Source of the DNA: Paraburkholderia franconis
Lineage (GTDB): Bacteria > Pseudomonadota > Gammaproteobacteria > Burkholderiales > Burkholderiaceae
Length of the DNA stretch: 64,000 bases
Direction: 5' to 3'
Assembly: GCF_009362735.1 (NCBI RefSeq)
Contig: NZ_WHNP01000010.1
Location: 161,841-225,840 of the forward strand
Within the stretch, counting starts at the first letter, position 1; each line of letters begins with the position of its first letter. The translations under genes were made by a program, and so were the position numbers. A model generated the notes under the pieces. It was not told the DNA's origin, searched no databases, and saw only the letters and a program-made list of their open reading frames with translations. Positions 33,246-43,346 of the stretch are shown piece by piece.

Positions 33246-34796
33246 TTACTCCACCGACAGTTGCAGATGCAATTGCGAACGCGCGGTGCCGCCTTCGAGC
33301 GCTTCGCTCGCCGCGTCGCGGTCCGATTGCGCGGACGGCGCGAGGCGCGCGGATTCGACGCGGTCGAGATATTCCGTCGTCACGTCGCCAGTGATGTAGT
33401 TGCCGTCGAAGCACGACGCCTCGAATTCCTTCAACGCCGGGTTGATGTCGCGCACCGCGCTCTTCAGCGCGTCGACGTCCTGATAGACGAGGAAATCGGC
33501 GCCGATCAGGCGCGCCACTTCTTCATCCGAGCGGCCGTGCGCGACCAGTTCGCTGCGCGTCGGCATATCGATGCCGTAGACGTTCGGGTACTTCACGGGC
33601 GGCGCCGCCGACGCGAAGATCACCTTGTTCGCGCCCGCATCGCGCGCCATCTGCACGATTTCGTGTGAGGTGGTGCCGCGCACGATCGAATCGTCGACGA
33701 TCAGCACGTTCTTGCCCTTGAACTCGATGCCCATCGCGTTCAGCTTCTGGCGCACCGACTTCTTGCGCACCGCCTGGCCCGGCATGATGAAGGTGCGGCC
33801 AACATAGCGGTTCTTGAAGAAGCCTTCGCGGTATTCGACGCCGAGCTTCGCCGCGACCTGCATCGCCGCCGGCCGCGACGAGTCGGGAATCGGCATCACG
33901 ACGTCGATCTTCACGTCCTTCGGCAGTTCGCGCACGATCTTCTCGGCCAGATAGTCGCCCATGCGCAGACGCGCGTTGTAGACGGGCACGCCGTCGAGCA
34001 CCGAGTCCGGACGCGCGAGATACACGAGTTCGAAGATGCAGGGGTTCAGGCTCGGATTCGTCGCGCATTGCTGCGCGTGAAAATTGCCTTCGAAGTCGAT
34101 GAAAATCGCCTCGCCCGGCGCGACGTCGCGGACGAATTCGAAGCCGATGCCTTCGATCGCCACCGATTCCGACGCCAGCATCCATTCCGTTCCCGACGCC
34201 GTTTCCAGCTTGCCGATGCACAGCGGACGGATGCCGAACGGGTCGCGGAAGCCGAGCAGACCGTAGCCCGAAATCAGCGACACGATCGCATACGAGCCGC
34301 GCACCCGCCGGTGCACGCCCGACACGGCCTTGAACAGCGCCGTCGGATCGAGTTGCAGACCCGAACTCGCCGTTTGCAGCTCGTGCGCGAACACGTTGAG
34401 CATCACTTCCGTGTCGGAGTTCGTGTTGATGTGGCGGCGATCGACGCGGAACATCTCGTCTTTCAGCTGCGGCCAGTTCGTGAGGTTGCCGTTGTGCGCG
34501 AGGATGATGCCGAACGGCGCATTCACGTAGAACGGCTGGGCTTCTTCTTCGCTCGATGCGGAACCCGCCGTCGGGTAGCGCACCTGCCCGATGCCGCTCG
34601 TGCCGGGCAGGCTGCGCATGTTGCGCGTGCGGAACACGTCGCGCACCATGCCGTTGGCCTTGTGCATGTGGAAAGTGCTGCCATTCGCCGTAGCGATGCC
34701 GGCTGCGTCCTGACCGCGGTGCTGCAGGAGCAGCAGGCTGTCATAGATCAGCTGGTTGACGGGAGACTGGGAAACTACGCCTACGATGCCGCACAT
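33246..34796 (-). CDS. purF: Amidophosphoribosyltransferase
   Basis: A 516-residue PurF, the committed enzyme of purine synthesis, transferring the glutamine amide to PRPP. The N-terminal nucleophile C2 is exposed directly (MCGIVGVV), with no propeptide. Glutaminase landmarks are LLLLQHRGQDAAGIA and APFGIILAHNGNLTN; the phosphoribosyltransferase PRPP loop is VLIVDDSIVRGTTS. It sits after cvpA in the same direction, the arrangement also seen in E. coli. The C-terminal 30 residues (SDRDAASEALEGGTARSQL) are variable. Confidence 0.97.
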   Translation of the reverse strand: MCGIVGVVSQSPVNQLIYDSLLLLQHRGQDAAGIATANGSTFHMHKANGMVRDVFRTRNMRSLPGTSGIGQVRYPTAGSASSEEEAQPFYVNAPFGIILAHNGNLTNWPQLKDEMFRVDRRHINTNSDTEVMLNVFAHELQTASSGLQLDPTALFKAVSGVHRRVRGSYAIVSLISGYGLLGFRDPFGIRPLCIGKLETASGTEWMLASESVAIEGIGFEFVRDVAPGEAIFIDFEGNFHAQQCATNPSLNPCIFELVYLARPDSVLDGVPVYNARLRMGDYLAEKIVRELPKDVKIDVVMPIPDSSRPAAMQVAAKLGVEYREGFFKNRYVGRTFIMPGQAVRKKSVRQKLNAMGIEFKGKNVLIVDDSIVRGTTSHEIVQMARDAGANKVIFASAAPPVKYPNVYGIDMPTRSELVAHGRSDEEVARLIGADFLVYQDVDALKSAVRDINPALKEFEASCFDGNYITGDVTTEYLDRVESARLAPSAQSDRDAASEALEGGTARSQLHLQLSVE

Positions 34797-34930
34797 GGCA
34801 TGTCCTTCAAAGGGTACGAAATTCGATCAGTGGCGGTGCCGGGGAGGCAGCCGCGCGCGCCGTAGTTCTGACTGCCTCACCCATCGGCCCGCCTTGTCTG
34901 CCGCTTTCGTCCCTTGCGCGCAACGCTTCG

Positions 34931-35425
34931 TTACACGCGGACGTAGGCGGCGAGCGTCTCGGGAAGCAGAGGCTTCAACTCTCGAACGCCCTGCTCGGCG
35001 TAGGGCCGCAGCAGCGCGTTGCGCCAGAATTCCTGTCTGGGCAGTTCGGTCAAGCCAGCGAGGGCGACCAGAATCAGCACCAGTATGACCCCGCGTACGA
35101 GGCCGAACATCAATCCAAGCGAGCGGTCAATTCCGCCCAGGCCGGAAACCTGCACCAGCCGGCTCAGCAGCGCATTCGCCACGCTCGCCACCAGTATCAC
35201 GCCGATGACGATCGCAGCGAACGCGATCAGCCACTGCGTCAACGCGCCGCCCGGCCAGTTCGCCGGCACGAACGGCACCAGCAGGCCGACGAAGCGCGCC
35301 GCCACCAGAAACGCGACGACCCAGCCAATCAGCCCGAACACCTCGGACAGAAAGCCGCGCCACGTTCCGCGCAGCGCCGACAAGCCGATCACCGCCATTA
35401 CAGCGTAGTCGAATGCGGTGAACAT
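34931..35425 (-). CDS. cvpA: CvpA family inner-membrane protein
   Basis: A 164-residue membrane protein with four hydrophobic segments. FDYAVMAVIGLSALRGTWRGFLSE is the typical CvpA start, and GGIDRSLGLMFGLVRGVILVLILVALA is the conserved last loop and helix. Known for colicin V secretion in E. coli and more broadly for envelope stress; the biochemical role is unsettled. ATG at 35425, seven bases after the dedD gene stop. Linked to purF downstream. Confidence 0.93.
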   Translation of the reverse strand: MFTAFDYAVMAVIGLSALRGTWRGFLSEVFGLIGWVVAFLVAARFVGLLVPFVPANWPGGALTQWLIAFAAIVIGVILVASVANALLSRLVQVSGLGGIDRSLGLMFGLVRGVILVLILVALAGLTELPRQEFWRNALLRPYAEQGVRELKPLLPETLAAYVRV

Positions 35426-35432
35426 CGTCGGC

Positions 35433-36350
35433 TTACTGCGCAGCGCCGTTGTTCGCACCCGACGTCAGGCCCGCCTCGCGCACCTTCGCGATAGCCGCCG
35501 ACGCCGCCGCGCGATCCGCGAACGGACCGGCACGCAGCAAGGTGCGGGTCGAGCCATCAGCCTGCTTGCGACGCTCGGTATATGCGGGCACGCCCGCCGC
35601 TTTCAACTTGCTTGCCCATGTGTGCGCACTGGCATCGTCCTGGAACGCGCCCAGCTGGACCGCGAAACGGTTGCCGGGAGGCGCCGCGGGCGTGCCCGAT
35701 TCGGTGCCGGAAGCGGCAATTTGTGCGGTGTCGGTGGCGGCGGGCTTCTGTTCCGGCTTCTGCTCTGGCTTTGCCGCCGGCTTCGCTTCGACTTGCGGTT
35801 TGGCAGCGGGCTTCGCGGCCTGAGCCGGCGTGTTGTTCGCGACGACGGCGGGCGCCTGCGGCTTCGCCGGCGTCATGGCGATCGGCGCGCTCGGGCTGTC
35901 GTGCTGCGACGCGACGGCACCCGTTGCCGCCGTGCCCGACGGGGCCCGCACGAGGCCCGACGCAGCCAATGCGGCATCCGGCGCGGCGGGATTGTCGGGC
36001 GCGACGCCCGCTTGCGTGTCGGCGTCGTCTGCCGCACGCGACTTCGGGATCGGGCGGCTGGGAATATCGATGGAAATGTCGTCGGTGACGGGCTTCGGAT
36101 GCGAGTCGAGCACCATCGGCAAGATCACGACGGCGGCGATCACCAGCGCGATTGCGCCAACCAGGCGGCGGCGCGCGCGCTGCTTCTCGGGAAGCGTGGG
36201 GTCGAGCATCATCGCATCGGCGTCGCCGGAACGGTCCGCGCGGCGACTGCGCCGTTCGACCCGCTCTGCACGACTGCCGCGACTGGAACTGGAATTTGCG
36301 CCGCGCCGCGTAGGTGCGTCGTCTTTCTTGCCGAACGAGAAAATACCCAT
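35433..36350 (-). CDS. dedD: SPOR-domain cell-division protein (DedD-like)
   Basis: A 305-residue protein. A short cytoplasmic basic tail (MGIFSFGKKDDAPTRRG), one transmembrane helix at about residues 63-85 (RRLVGAIALVIAAVVILPMVL), a long Ala/Pro/Lys-rich periplasmic linker with KPAAKPEQKPEQKPA repeats, and a C-terminal SPOR domain (FAVQLGAFQDDASAHTWASKLKAAGVPAYTERR, cited as FAVQLGAFQDD). SPOR domains bind denuded septal peptidoglycan, so it should act at the division site. It lies between folC and cvpA, the order conserved from E. coli to Burkholderia. Confidence 0.92.
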   Translation of the reverse strand: MGIFSFGKKDDAPTRRGANSSSSRGSRAERVERRSRRADRSGDADAMMLDPTLPEKQRARRRLVGAIALVIAAVVILPMVLDSHPKPVTDDISIDIPSRPIPKSRAADDADTQAGVAPDNPAAPDAALAASGLVRAPSGTAATGAVASQHDSPSAPIAMTPAKPQAPAVVANNTPAQAAKPAAKPQVEAKPAAKPEQKPEQKPAATDTAQIAASGTESGTPAAPPGNRFAVQLGAFQDDASAHTWASKLKAAGVPAYTERRKQADGSTRTLLRAGPFADRAAASAAIAKVREAGLTSGANNGAAQ

Positions 36351-36377
36351 GAATGGCTTGGTTCGAGGCCCGCGCGT

Positions 36378-37688
36378 TCAGTGTTGCTGCGATTTACGGT
36401 AGGCCATTACGCCCGCAACCGTATAGAAACTGCCGAAAACCACGATTCTATCATTGTCGGAAGCCCGTTTTAGCGCATCCTGGAAAGCTTCTGCAGGTGT
36501 TGCAAAACGCGTGACACTGCAATCGGGCCCATCGGCGACGCCGGCCTCACGCAGCGCCATTTCCAGTTCTTCGGCGCTCGCTGCGCGCGGTGTCGGCAGA
36601 TCCGTCACGCACCAGTGGTCGATCTCGCCCTTCAGGTGCGCCACCACGCCGGCGATGTCCTTGTCGCGCATGGAGCCAAACACGGCGTAGGTGTACGGAA
36701 AATAGCCCATGTTGCCGAGATTTTGGCCCAACACGGCAGCGGCATGCGGATTATGCCCGACATCGAGCACGATCGACGGCTTGCCGGGCAGCACCTGGAA
36801 GCGTCCCGGCAATTCGACATTGGCAAGACCCAGCCGGATGTCCTGCGCCGACACGGGCAGACGGTCGCGCAGCGCTTCGAGCCCCGCCAGTGCCGCCGAC
36901 GTGTTGATCAGCTGATTCGCGCCGCGCAGCGCCGGATATGCGAGCGCCGAACGGCGCATCGACGGGCCGATGTAGCTCCACTGCTGCCGCTCGCTGCCCG
37001 CCTGGCCTTCGTAGCGGAAATCGCGCCCGAACAGCCACAGATCGGCGCCGATCTTCTCAGCATGCTCGATGAGTGTCTGCGGCGGAATGGGATCGGCGCA
37101 GATGGCCGGCTTGCCCGGGCGGAAAATGCCCGCCTTCTCGAAGCCGATTTTTTCGCGCGTCTCGCCGAGAAAGTCGGTGTGATCGATGTCGATGCTGGTG
37201 ATGATCGCGCAATCGGTATCGAGGATATTCACGGCGTCGAGGCGCCCGCCGAGCCCCACTTCGAAAATCACCGCGTCGAGGCCGCGCTCCGCGAACAGAT
37301 GCATGATCGCGAGCGTCGTGAACTCGAAATACGTCAGCGAGACGGGCTCGGGCAGCGACCGGCGCGCCTGCTCGACAGCCTCGAAATGCGGCAGCAGCTC
37401 GGCATCCGTTGCCATCTGGCCGTTGATCCGCGCGCGCTCGTTGAATGCAAGCAAATGCGGCGACGTGTGGCAACCGACGGAATAGCCGGCGCGCAGCAGG
37501 ATCGACTCGAGAATCGCGCACGTCGACCCCTTGCCGTTCGTTCCGCCGACTGTGATGACCGGGCACGCGAACGACAGTTGCAGCGCGTCGCGCACCTGGC
37601 TGATGCGGGCAAGGCCCATATCGATGCCGACGGGATGTGCGGATTCCAGATGCGTGAGCCACGCGTCGAGAGTGGGGAAAGTGGTCAT
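36378..37688 (-). CDS. folC: Folylpolyglutamate/dihydrofolate synthase
   Basis: A 436-residue Mur-ligase-family enzyme. P-loop VGGTNGKGSTCA, HTSPHLLAFNERARING, the FEVGLGGRLDAVN block and LDVGHNPHAAAVLGQNL of the C-terminal domain. It adds glutamate to dihydropteroate and to reduced folates. The gene begins 132 bp after accD, with a strong GC-rich hairpin between them, and leads into dedD-cvpA-purF. Confidence 0.96.
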   Translation of the reverse strand: MTTFPTLDAWLTHLESAHPVGIDMGLARISQVRDALQLSFACPVITVGGTNGKGSTCAILESILLRAGYSVGCHTSPHLLAFNERARINGQMATDAELLPHFEAVEQARRSLPEPVSLTYFEFTTLAIMHLFAERGLDAVIFEVGLGGRLDAVNILDTDCAIITSIDIDHTDFLGETREKIGFEKAGIFRPGKPAICADPIPPQTLIEHAEKIGADLWLFGRDFRYEGQAGSERQQWSYIGPSMRRSALAYPALRGANQLINTSAALAGLEALRDRLPVSAQDIRLGLANVELPGRFQVLPGKPSIVLDVGHNPHAAAVLGQNLGNMGYFPYTYAVFGSMRDKDIAGVVAHLKGEIDHWCVTDLPTPRAASAEELEMALREAGVADGPDCSVTRFATPAEAFQDALKRASDNDRIVVFGSFYTVAGVMAYRKSQQH

Positions 37689-37731
37689 CGGATGAAACTG
37701 AAGTGCGGACCGGAATTATCCTGGAAATGAC

Positions 37732-37764
37732 AACGCGCCGCTTGATTACCTCTCGCGGCGCGTT
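37732..37764. terminator. GC-rich hairpin between accD and folC
   Basis: AACGCGCCGC (37732-37741) and GCGGCGCGTT (37755-37764) form a perfect 10-bp stem with a 13-nt loop. The T-rich flank (GGTTTTTCTT) lies on the plus-strand side. On the coding strand only a weak T stretch follows, so termination of accD would be partial. Confidence 0.6.
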
Positions 37765-37820
37765 GGTTTTTCTTACCGACTACGCGATTCAATTGCGCGG
37801 CCGTTAGCGGGGACAAGCGT

Positions 37821-38693
37821 TCAGGCGACGGCGTCGGCCGGCTGGCGCGTGAGCAGCGCCATCAGTTTCGCCAGCTCTTCGCGCAGCTTGCGGCGGTCGA
37901 TGATCATGTCGATCGCGCCCTTTTGCAGCAGGAATTCGGCGCGCTGGAAGCCTTCCGGCAGCTTTTCGCGCACCGTTTGCTCGATCACGCGCGGGCCGGC
38001 GAAGCCGATCAGCGCTTTCGGCTCGGCGATCACGACGTCGCCAAGGAACGCGAAGCTCGCCGACACGCCGCCCATCGTCGGATCGGTCAGCACGGAGATG
38101 AACGGCAGCTTTGCTTCGGCGAGCTTGGTCAGCATGGCCGTGGTCTTGGCCATCTGCATCAGCGACAACAGGCTTTCCTGCATCCGTGCGCCGCCCGACG
38201 CGGTGAAGCAGATAAACGGCACGTGTTGCTCGATCGCGTTCTGCACGCCGCGCGCGAAGCGCTCGCCGACCACGGAGCCCATCGAGCCGCCCATGAACGC
38301 GAACTCGAAGCACGCGACGACGACGGGCAGCGTGTGAATCGCGCCACCCATCACGACCATCGCGTCGGTTTCGTCCGTCTCGTCCATCGCCTCTTTCAGG
38401 CGGTCGGGATACTTGCGGCTGTCCTTGAACTTGAGCGCATCGACGGGGAGGATTTCCTGGCCGATCTCATAACGGCCTTCCGGATCGAGCAAGCCGTCGA
38501 GCCGTTCGCGCGCGCCGATCCGCATGTGGTGATCGCACTTCGGACAGACGTGCAGATTCGCCTCGACGTCGTTGCGGTACAGCACCGCTTCGCACGACGG
38601 GCACTTGATCCACAGCCCTTCCGGAATGCCCTTGCGGCTCTTCGGGTCGGTTTGCTTGATTTTCGGCGGCAACAGTTTGTCGAGCCAGCTCAT
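37821..38693 (-). CDS. accD: Acetyl-CoA carboxylase carboxyltransferase subunit beta
   Basis: A 290-residue AccD with its zinc ribbon intact ([25 protein letters not shown]; the CPSC and CPKC pairs at about residues 28-50), followed by the crotonase-like carboxyltransferase core ([63 protein letters not shown]). It transfers carboxyl from biotin to acetyl-CoA with AccA. The ATG at 38693 is placed seven bases after AAGGA; an ATG six bases upstream would touch that site. It follows trpA, as in many beta- and gammaproteobacteria. Confidence 0.97.
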   Translation of the reverse strand: MSWLDKLLPPKIKQTDPKSRKGIPEGLWIKCPSCEAVLYRNDVEANLHVCPKCDHHMRIGARERLDGLLDPEGRYEIGQEILPVDALKFKDSRKYPDRLKEAMDETDETDAMVVMGGAIHTLPVVVACFEFAFMGGSMGSVVGERFARGVQNAIEQHVPFICFTASGGARMQESLLSLMQMAKTTAMLTKLAEAKLPFISVLTDPTMGGVSASFAFLGDVVIAEPKALIGFAGPRVIEQTVREKLPEGFQRAEFLLQKGAIDMIIDRRKLREELAKLMALLTRQPADAVA

Positions 38694-38775
38694 GGTCATT
38701 CCTTCCAGGATTCGCAATACGCGAAGTGGCGCGGTCCGATCCGCGCCGTCAGCATAACTGCGACAAAATTATTGT

Positions 38776-39591
38776 TTATCGGGCAGTCGCGCCGATGCTG
38801 TCGATGGCCTGGCGAATCTCCGCGATGAAATTCGTCAGCTTGCTGGCAGCGGACTCGGGTGCCGCTTCTTCGAGCAATTGCACGATACGGCTGCCGATCA
38901 CGACGGCATCGGAAACCTCGGCGACTGCGCGCGCCGATTGCGCGTTGCGAATGCCGAAACCGACGCCTACCGGCAGCGGCACGCGCGACTTGATGGCCGG
39001 GATTTTACCCGCGATGCTCAAAACGTCCAGATTTGCCGCGCCCGTCACACCCTTGAGCGACACATAGTAGACGTAGCCGCTTGCGATTTTACCAACCTCG
39101 GCGATCCGCTCGTCCGTCGACGTGGGCGCGAGCAGGAAAATCGGATCGATTCCGGCCGCCTTCATCTTTTCGGCGAAGTTAGCCGATTCTTCCGGCGGAT
39201 AGTCGACGACCAGCACGCCGTCGACGCCCGCTTCCTTCGCAGCCGCCGCGAACGCGTCGGCGCCCATGCGCTCGATCGGGTTCGCGTAGCCCATCAGGAC
39301 GACGGGCGTTGTGTCGTCGGTTTCGCGGAAGCGCTTCACGTCGGCGAGCACGTGTTTCAGCGACACGCCCTTCGCCAACGCGCGCTCCGACGACTGCTGG
39401 ATCACGGGGCCGTCGGCCATCGGATCGGAGAACGGCACGCCAAGCTCGATGACATCGGCGCCGCCCTTGGCGAGCGCGTGCATGAACTCGACGGTGCGCG
39501 CGGGGTCCGGGTCGCCGGCGGTGATGAACGGGATCAGGCCTTTCTTGCCCTGCGCGGCGAGCGCCGCAAACGTCGATTGAATACGGGACAT
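38776..39591 (-). CDS. trpA: Tryptophan synthase alpha subunit
   Basis: A 271-residue TrpA. Catalytic E49 ([10 protein letters not shown]) and D60 ([10 protein letters not shown]) are at the same numbers as in E. coli; [25 protein letters not shown] and [10 protein letters not shown] are also intact. It cleaves indole-3-glycerol phosphate and channels indole to TrpB. It is separated from trpB by a DNA methyltransferase gene, so the usual trpBA overlap is lost. Confidence 0.97.
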   Translation of the reverse strand: MSRIQSTFAALAAQGKKGLIPFITAGDPDPARTVEFMHALAKGGADVIELGVPFSDPMADGPVIQQSSERALAKGVSLKHVLADVKRFRETDDTTPVVLMGYANPIERMGADAFAAAAKEAGVDGVLVVDYPPEESANFAEKMKAAGIDPIFLLAPTSTDERIAEVGKIASGYVYYVSLKGVTGAANLDVLSIAGKIPAIKSRVPLPVGVGFGIRNAQSARAVAEVSDAVVIGSRIVQLLEEAAPESAASKLTNFIAEIRQAIDSIGATAR

Positions 39592-39627
39592 GGAATTTTC
39601 TCGAAGTCGATGACTGCGCGATTCGGC

Positions 39628-40539
39628 TCAGGCCGCCGGATCGGCGACGGTTGCCTTGCCGCGAGAAACGGTCTCGGGCGGATTCGCCGCCAAACTGACG
39701 CGTTCTCGCGCTATCGCGCAGTAACTTTCATTGATCTCATAGCCGACGAATTCGCGCTGCTGCCTTGCGCAAGCGACGGCCGTCGTGCCGCTTCCCATGA
39801 ACGGGTCGAGCACGCGGCCACCCGGCGGACAACTCGCAAGAACCATCCGCTCGACGATTTCGAGCGGCTTCTGCGTCGGGTGCGCGACCCGCTCGGCGTG
39901 CTGCCGATGCAGGCGCGAGACCGACCAGACGTCCTTCGGGTTGTAGCCAAGCTCCAGCCACTTGCTGCCTTCGAACAACTTACGCGAACGCGCCTTCTTC
40001 GTGGCGGCATCGTACGGGATGCGGACGGGATCGAGGTCGAAATAATAGTCTTTCGACATCGCGAAATAACCGATGTTGTCGTGCACGGACGTAAAGCGGC
40101 GCGTCGTGCCGCCCATGCTCGGCACGCGCCGGTCCCAGATGATCTCGTTGATCATCGTGAGCCTGCTCTTCAGAAACACGAAGATTTCCGGCGCGTACTG
40201 CCACGTGCAGAAGATGTACAGCGAACCCGACGGCTTGAGCTTCGGAATGGCCAGATCGAGCCAGCCACGCGTCCAGGCAAGAAAATCCTCGCCCGTGCGC
40301 ATGTCCGAATCGTTGCCATAGTCCTTGCCCAGACCATACGGCGGATCGGCCACGATCAGGTCGATCGAGCCATCCGGCAGGTTCGCTGCCTCGGTCAGAA
40401 AATCGCGGTTCAGGAGCTCGATGCCCGCCGGCAACGGCAGCAGCGATGCAGCGCCCGCCCGATGCGACAGCTCGGCGACGCCTGCTTCGGCGTCACCGTT
40501 CAGCGCGGACGGCTGCGGCTCCTCGAACTCGTCGCGCAT
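39628..40539 (-). CDS. DNA adenine-N6 methyltransferase inside the trp operon
   Basis: A 303-residue class-beta amino methyltransferase. Motif IV is DPPYGLG (about residue 64), typical for N6-adenine, and the SAM-binding motif I DPFMGSGTT comes near residue 248, after the target-recognition region. VAHPTQKPLEIVERM is the conserved motif X. No restriction endonuclease is adjacent, so it looks like an orphan enzyme with an epigenetic role. I recall the same position for a conserved Burkholderia methyltransferase (a B. cenocepacia homologue has been linked to gene regulation), but the recognition sequence cannot be read here. It lies 11 bp after trpB and 36 bp before trpA, so it is co-transcribed. 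Confidence 0.93.
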   Translation of the reverse strand: MRDEFEEPQPSALNGDAEAGVAELSHRAGAASLLPLPAGIELLNRDFLTEAANLPDGSIDLIVADPPYGLGKDYGNDSDMRTGEDFLAWTRGWLDLAIPKLKPSGSLYIFCTWQYAPEIFVFLKSRLTMINEIIWDRRVPSMGGTTRRFTSVHDNIGYFAMSKDYYFDLDPVRIPYDAATKKARSRKLFEGSKWLELGYNPKDVWSVSRLHRQHAERVAHPTQKPLEIVERMVLASCPPGGRVLDPFMGSGTTAVACARQQREFVGYEINESYCAIARERVSLAANPPETVSRGKATVADPAA

Positions 40540-40550
40540 CGTCGGGGCGC

Positions 40551-41744
40551 TCAGAACTGGATGCCCGATCGTTCGGCGACCGTGTGCATGTCCTTGTCGC
40601 CTCGGCCCGACAGGTTCACCAGAAGGATTTTGTCCTTTGGCAACGTCGGCGCGAGCTTCGCCGCGTACGCGAGCGCGTGGCTCGACTCCAGCGCGGGAAT
40701 GATGCCTTCGATGCGACAGCAGTCGTGGAACGCCTTGAGCGCCTCTTCGTCGGTAATGCCGACGTACTCCGCGCGTCCGCTGTCCTTGAGCCAGGCGTGC
40801 TCCGGACCGACACCCGGATAGTCGAGGCCCGCCGACACCGAATGCGTCTCGATGATCTGGCCGTTCTCGTCCTGCAGCAGATATGTGCGATTGCCGTGCA
40901 GCACACCCGGGCTGCCGCCAATCAGCGACGCCGCGTGACGTCCCGTGTCGATGCCGTCGCCGGCAGCTTCCACGCCGATCAACTTCACGGAAGTGTCTTC
41001 AACGTACGGGTAAAAGATGCCCATTGCGTTCGAACCGCCGCCAACGCACGCGATCACCGCGTCCGGCTGGCGCCCCGTCAGTTCGGGCATCTGCACCTTG
41101 CATTCGTCGCCGATCACGCGCTGGAAGTCGCGCACCATCATCGGATACGGATGCGGACCCGCCACCGTGCCGATGATGTAGAACGTGTTTTCGACGTTCG
41201 TAACCCAGTCGCGCATCGCTTCGTTCAGCGCGTCCTTCAGCGTGCGCGAGCCTGATTCAACGGGCACGACGGTCGCGCCGAGCAGCTTCATCCGGTAGAC
41301 GTTGGCGGCCTGGCGGCGCACGTCCTCGGCGCCCATGTACACGACGCATTCCATGCCGAAGCGCGCCGCGATCGTTGCCGTGGCGACGCCGTGCTGTCCC
41401 GCGCCCGTCTCCGCGATCACGCGTGGCTTGCCCATGCGCTTCGCAAGCAGCGCCTGGCCGATCACGTTGTTCACCTTATGCGCGCCCGTGTGGTTCAGGT
41501 CTTCGCGCTTCAGATAAACCTGCGCGCCGCCGAGCAGTTCGCTCCAGCGTTGCGCGTGATAAACAGGGGAAGGGCGACCGACGAAATGCTTCAGTTCGCG
41601 TTCGTATTCCGCGATGAAGTCCCGGTCTTTGGAGTACTTTTCGTATGCTTTGCGCAGTTCGTCGAGCGCATGAATCAGCGTCTCGGCGACGAACACGCCG
41701 CCATATTGGCCGAAGTGGCCGCGTTCATCGGGTAAGTTGTACAT
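40551..41744 (-). CDS. trpB: Tryptophan synthase beta subunit
   Basis: A 397-residue TrpB of the TrpB1 type. PLP lysine K90 in [10 protein letters not shown], preceded by YLKREDL; phosphate-binding [15 protein letters not shown] at the C-terminus. It condenses indole and serine. The N-terminal [16 protein letters not shown] is family-typical, supporting the ATG at 41744. It is preceded by trpF with 58 bp between and followed by the methyltransferase. Confidence 0.98.
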   Translation of the reverse strand: MYNLPDERGHFGQYGGVFVAETLIHALDELRKAYEKYSKDRDFIAEYERELKHFVGRPSPVYHAQRWSELLGGAQVYLKREDLNHTGAHKVNNVIGQALLAKRMGKPRVIAETGAGQHGVATATIAARFGMECVVYMGAEDVRRQAANVYRMKLLGATVVPVESGSRTLKDALNEAMRDWVTNVENTFYIIGTVAGPHPYPMMVRDFQRVIGDECKVQMPELTGRQPDAVIACVGGGSNAMGIFYPYVEDTSVKLIGVEAAGDGIDTGRHAASLIGGSPGVLHGNRTYLLQDENGQIIETHSVSAGLDYPGVGPEHAWLKDSGRAEYVGITDEEALKAFHDCCRIEGIIPALESSHALAYAAKLAPTLPKDKILLVNLSGRGDKDMHTVAERSGIQF

Positions 41745-41802
41745 ATTCCGTCACTCTTCTCAGTGTGCCGCTAGCTGCGCGATGCGCGGCGCGGCCTGGG
41801 AA

Positions 41803-42537
41803 TCATCCGGCATCCGCTTCGCGCACCGCGCGCACGAACGCCGCCATCCGGGCGTGATCTTTCACACCCTTTGCGCCCTGCACCTCGATGCCGCTCGAGA
41901 CATCGACCGCGTACGGGCGCACGCGATGAATCGCTTCACTGACGTTTTGCGTGTTCAACCCACCACTCAAAACGGCCCGACGCGCGAGCTCTGCTGGAAT
42001 AAGTGACCAATCGAAGACCTTCCCGCCGCCGCCATAGCCTTCGACATGGGTGTCGAACATGAGACCGCTGGCGGCTGAATAGTTAAGGGCTGATTTTATC
42101 AAATCGGCCGGTTGAGTATCGGGCGCAATTCGCAGCGCACGCAACCAAGGCAAACCCGCAATGCCCGCCAGTTTCTCGCACTGCTCGGGCGTTTCGTCGC
42201 CGTGAAACTGGAGCATCGTCAGCGGCACGTTGCAGGTGACTTCGTTGAACCACTCCGGCGCCGGATTCACGAACAGCCCGACCACCGACACGAACGGCGG
42301 CACGACGCGCGTCATCTCGACGGCCTGCGCGACGCTTAGCGCGCGCGGGCTGGGCGGATAGAACACGAGGCCGATCGCGTCGGCGCCCAAGGCGACGGCA
42401 TGCGCGATGTCGGCGGCGTTGCCGAGCCCGCACAGCTTGATGCGCGTGCGGTGCGGGACAGTTTCGTTGGCGGGCGAAACGCTTTCGGCCCGGTTATCAG
42501 CGGAAACGGCGGAATCGGCGGATTTGGCGGAAGTCAT
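41803..42537 (-). CDS. trpF: Phosphoribosylanthranilate isomerase
   Basis: A 244-residue TIM-barrel enzyme. Catalytic Cys in [13 protein letters not shown], then [29 protein letters not shown], and the phosphate-binding end [11 protein letters not shown] and [14 protein letters not shown] with its conserved Asp. The first 30 residues are a low-complexity Ser/Ala tail before the barrel, longer than usual. ATG at 42537 overlaps the truA stop by 4 nt (ATGA), coupling tryptophan synthesis to truA translation. No trpC, trpD, trpE or trpG is in the window. Confidence 0.95.
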   Translation of the reverse strand: MTSAKSADSAVSADNRAESVSPANETVPHRTRIKLCGLGNAADIAHAVALGADAIGLVFYPPSPRALSVAQAVEMTRVVPPFVSVVGLFVNPAPEWFNEVTCNVPLTMLQFHGDETPEQCEKLAGIAGLPWLRALRIAPDTQPADLIKSALNYSAASGLMFDTHVEGYGGGGKVFDWSLIPAELARRAVLSGGLNTQNVSEAIHRVRPYAVDVSSGIEVQGAKGVKDHARMAAFVRAVREADAG

Positions 42538-43346
42538 GAGTCGGTCCAAACAGTGCTCCACGGGACGCTGCCCGCCTGCGGCGCAGGCACAGCGAACGCC
42601 TCAGGATAGCCTACTTGGGCGAGATACAGCCCGTCGGGCATGAACGTAGGCGCGGCCTGATTCCGGTCGAGGCTCTCGAGCACTTCGGCGAGCCACGTTG
42701 CCGGATAGCGTCCGCGGCCCACGGCCACGAGGCATCCCATCAGATTACGCACCATGTGATGCAAAAACGCGTTCGCCCGGAAGCGGAAATGGATAAAGTC
42801 GCCCTGCGGCCGGATATCGATCTGATACAGATGCTTGACGGGCGTTTTCGCCTGGCACTCCGACGAACGGAACGCCGAAAAATCGTGCTCGCCGATCAGG
42901 CAGGCGGCTGCTTCGCGCATCGCGTCGACGTCGAGCGGCGTATGAATCCAGCCGGCACGGCCCACCAGCATCGGCGAACGCACGGGATGCACATAGAGCG
43001 CGTAGTAGTACGTGCGCTCGAATGCGGAAAAACGCGCGTGGAACGCGTCCGGCATCGGCTTCGCCCATTGCACGGCGACCGTCTTCGGCAAAAACGCGTT
43101 CGTGCCGCGCACCCACGAGAATTCCGCGCGATCCAGCCCGGTGTCGAAATGCACGACCTGCCCGAGCCCGTGGACGCCCGTATCCGTGCGCCCCGCGACG
43201 ACCGTCTGCAGCGGCGTCTGCGCGAATTCGCGCAGCGCGCGCTCGAGTTCGTCCTGCACCGTCTTGCCGTGCGGCTGCGACTGCCAGCCGCAAAACGCCG
43301 CGCCGTCGTACTGGATGCCTAGCGCAATACGCTTCACGACAGACAT
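42534..43346 (-). CDS. truA: tRNA pseudouridine(38-40) synthase
   Basis: A 270-residue TruA. Catalytic D55 in [38 protein letters not shown] at the start and [16 protein letters not shown] near the end. It isomerises uridines 38-40 in the anticodon arm of many tRNAs. The ATG at 43346 shares one base with the fimV stop; a GTG one codon upstream is also possible. Its position between fimV and trpF is conserved in the group. Confidence 0.96.
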   Translation of the reverse strand: MSVVKRIALGIQYDGAAFCGWQSQPHGKTVQDELERALREFAQTPLQTVVAGRTDTGVHGLGQVVHFDTGLDRAEFSWVRGTNAFLPKTVAVQWAKPMPDAFHARFSAFERTYYYALYVHPVRSPMLVGRAGWIHTPLDVDAMREAAACLIGEHDFSAFRSSECQAKTPVKHLYQIDIRPQGDFIHFRFRANAFLHHMVRNLMGCLVAVGRGRYPATWLAEVLESLDRNQAAPTFMPDGLYLAQVGYPEAFAVPAPQAGSVPWSTVWTDS

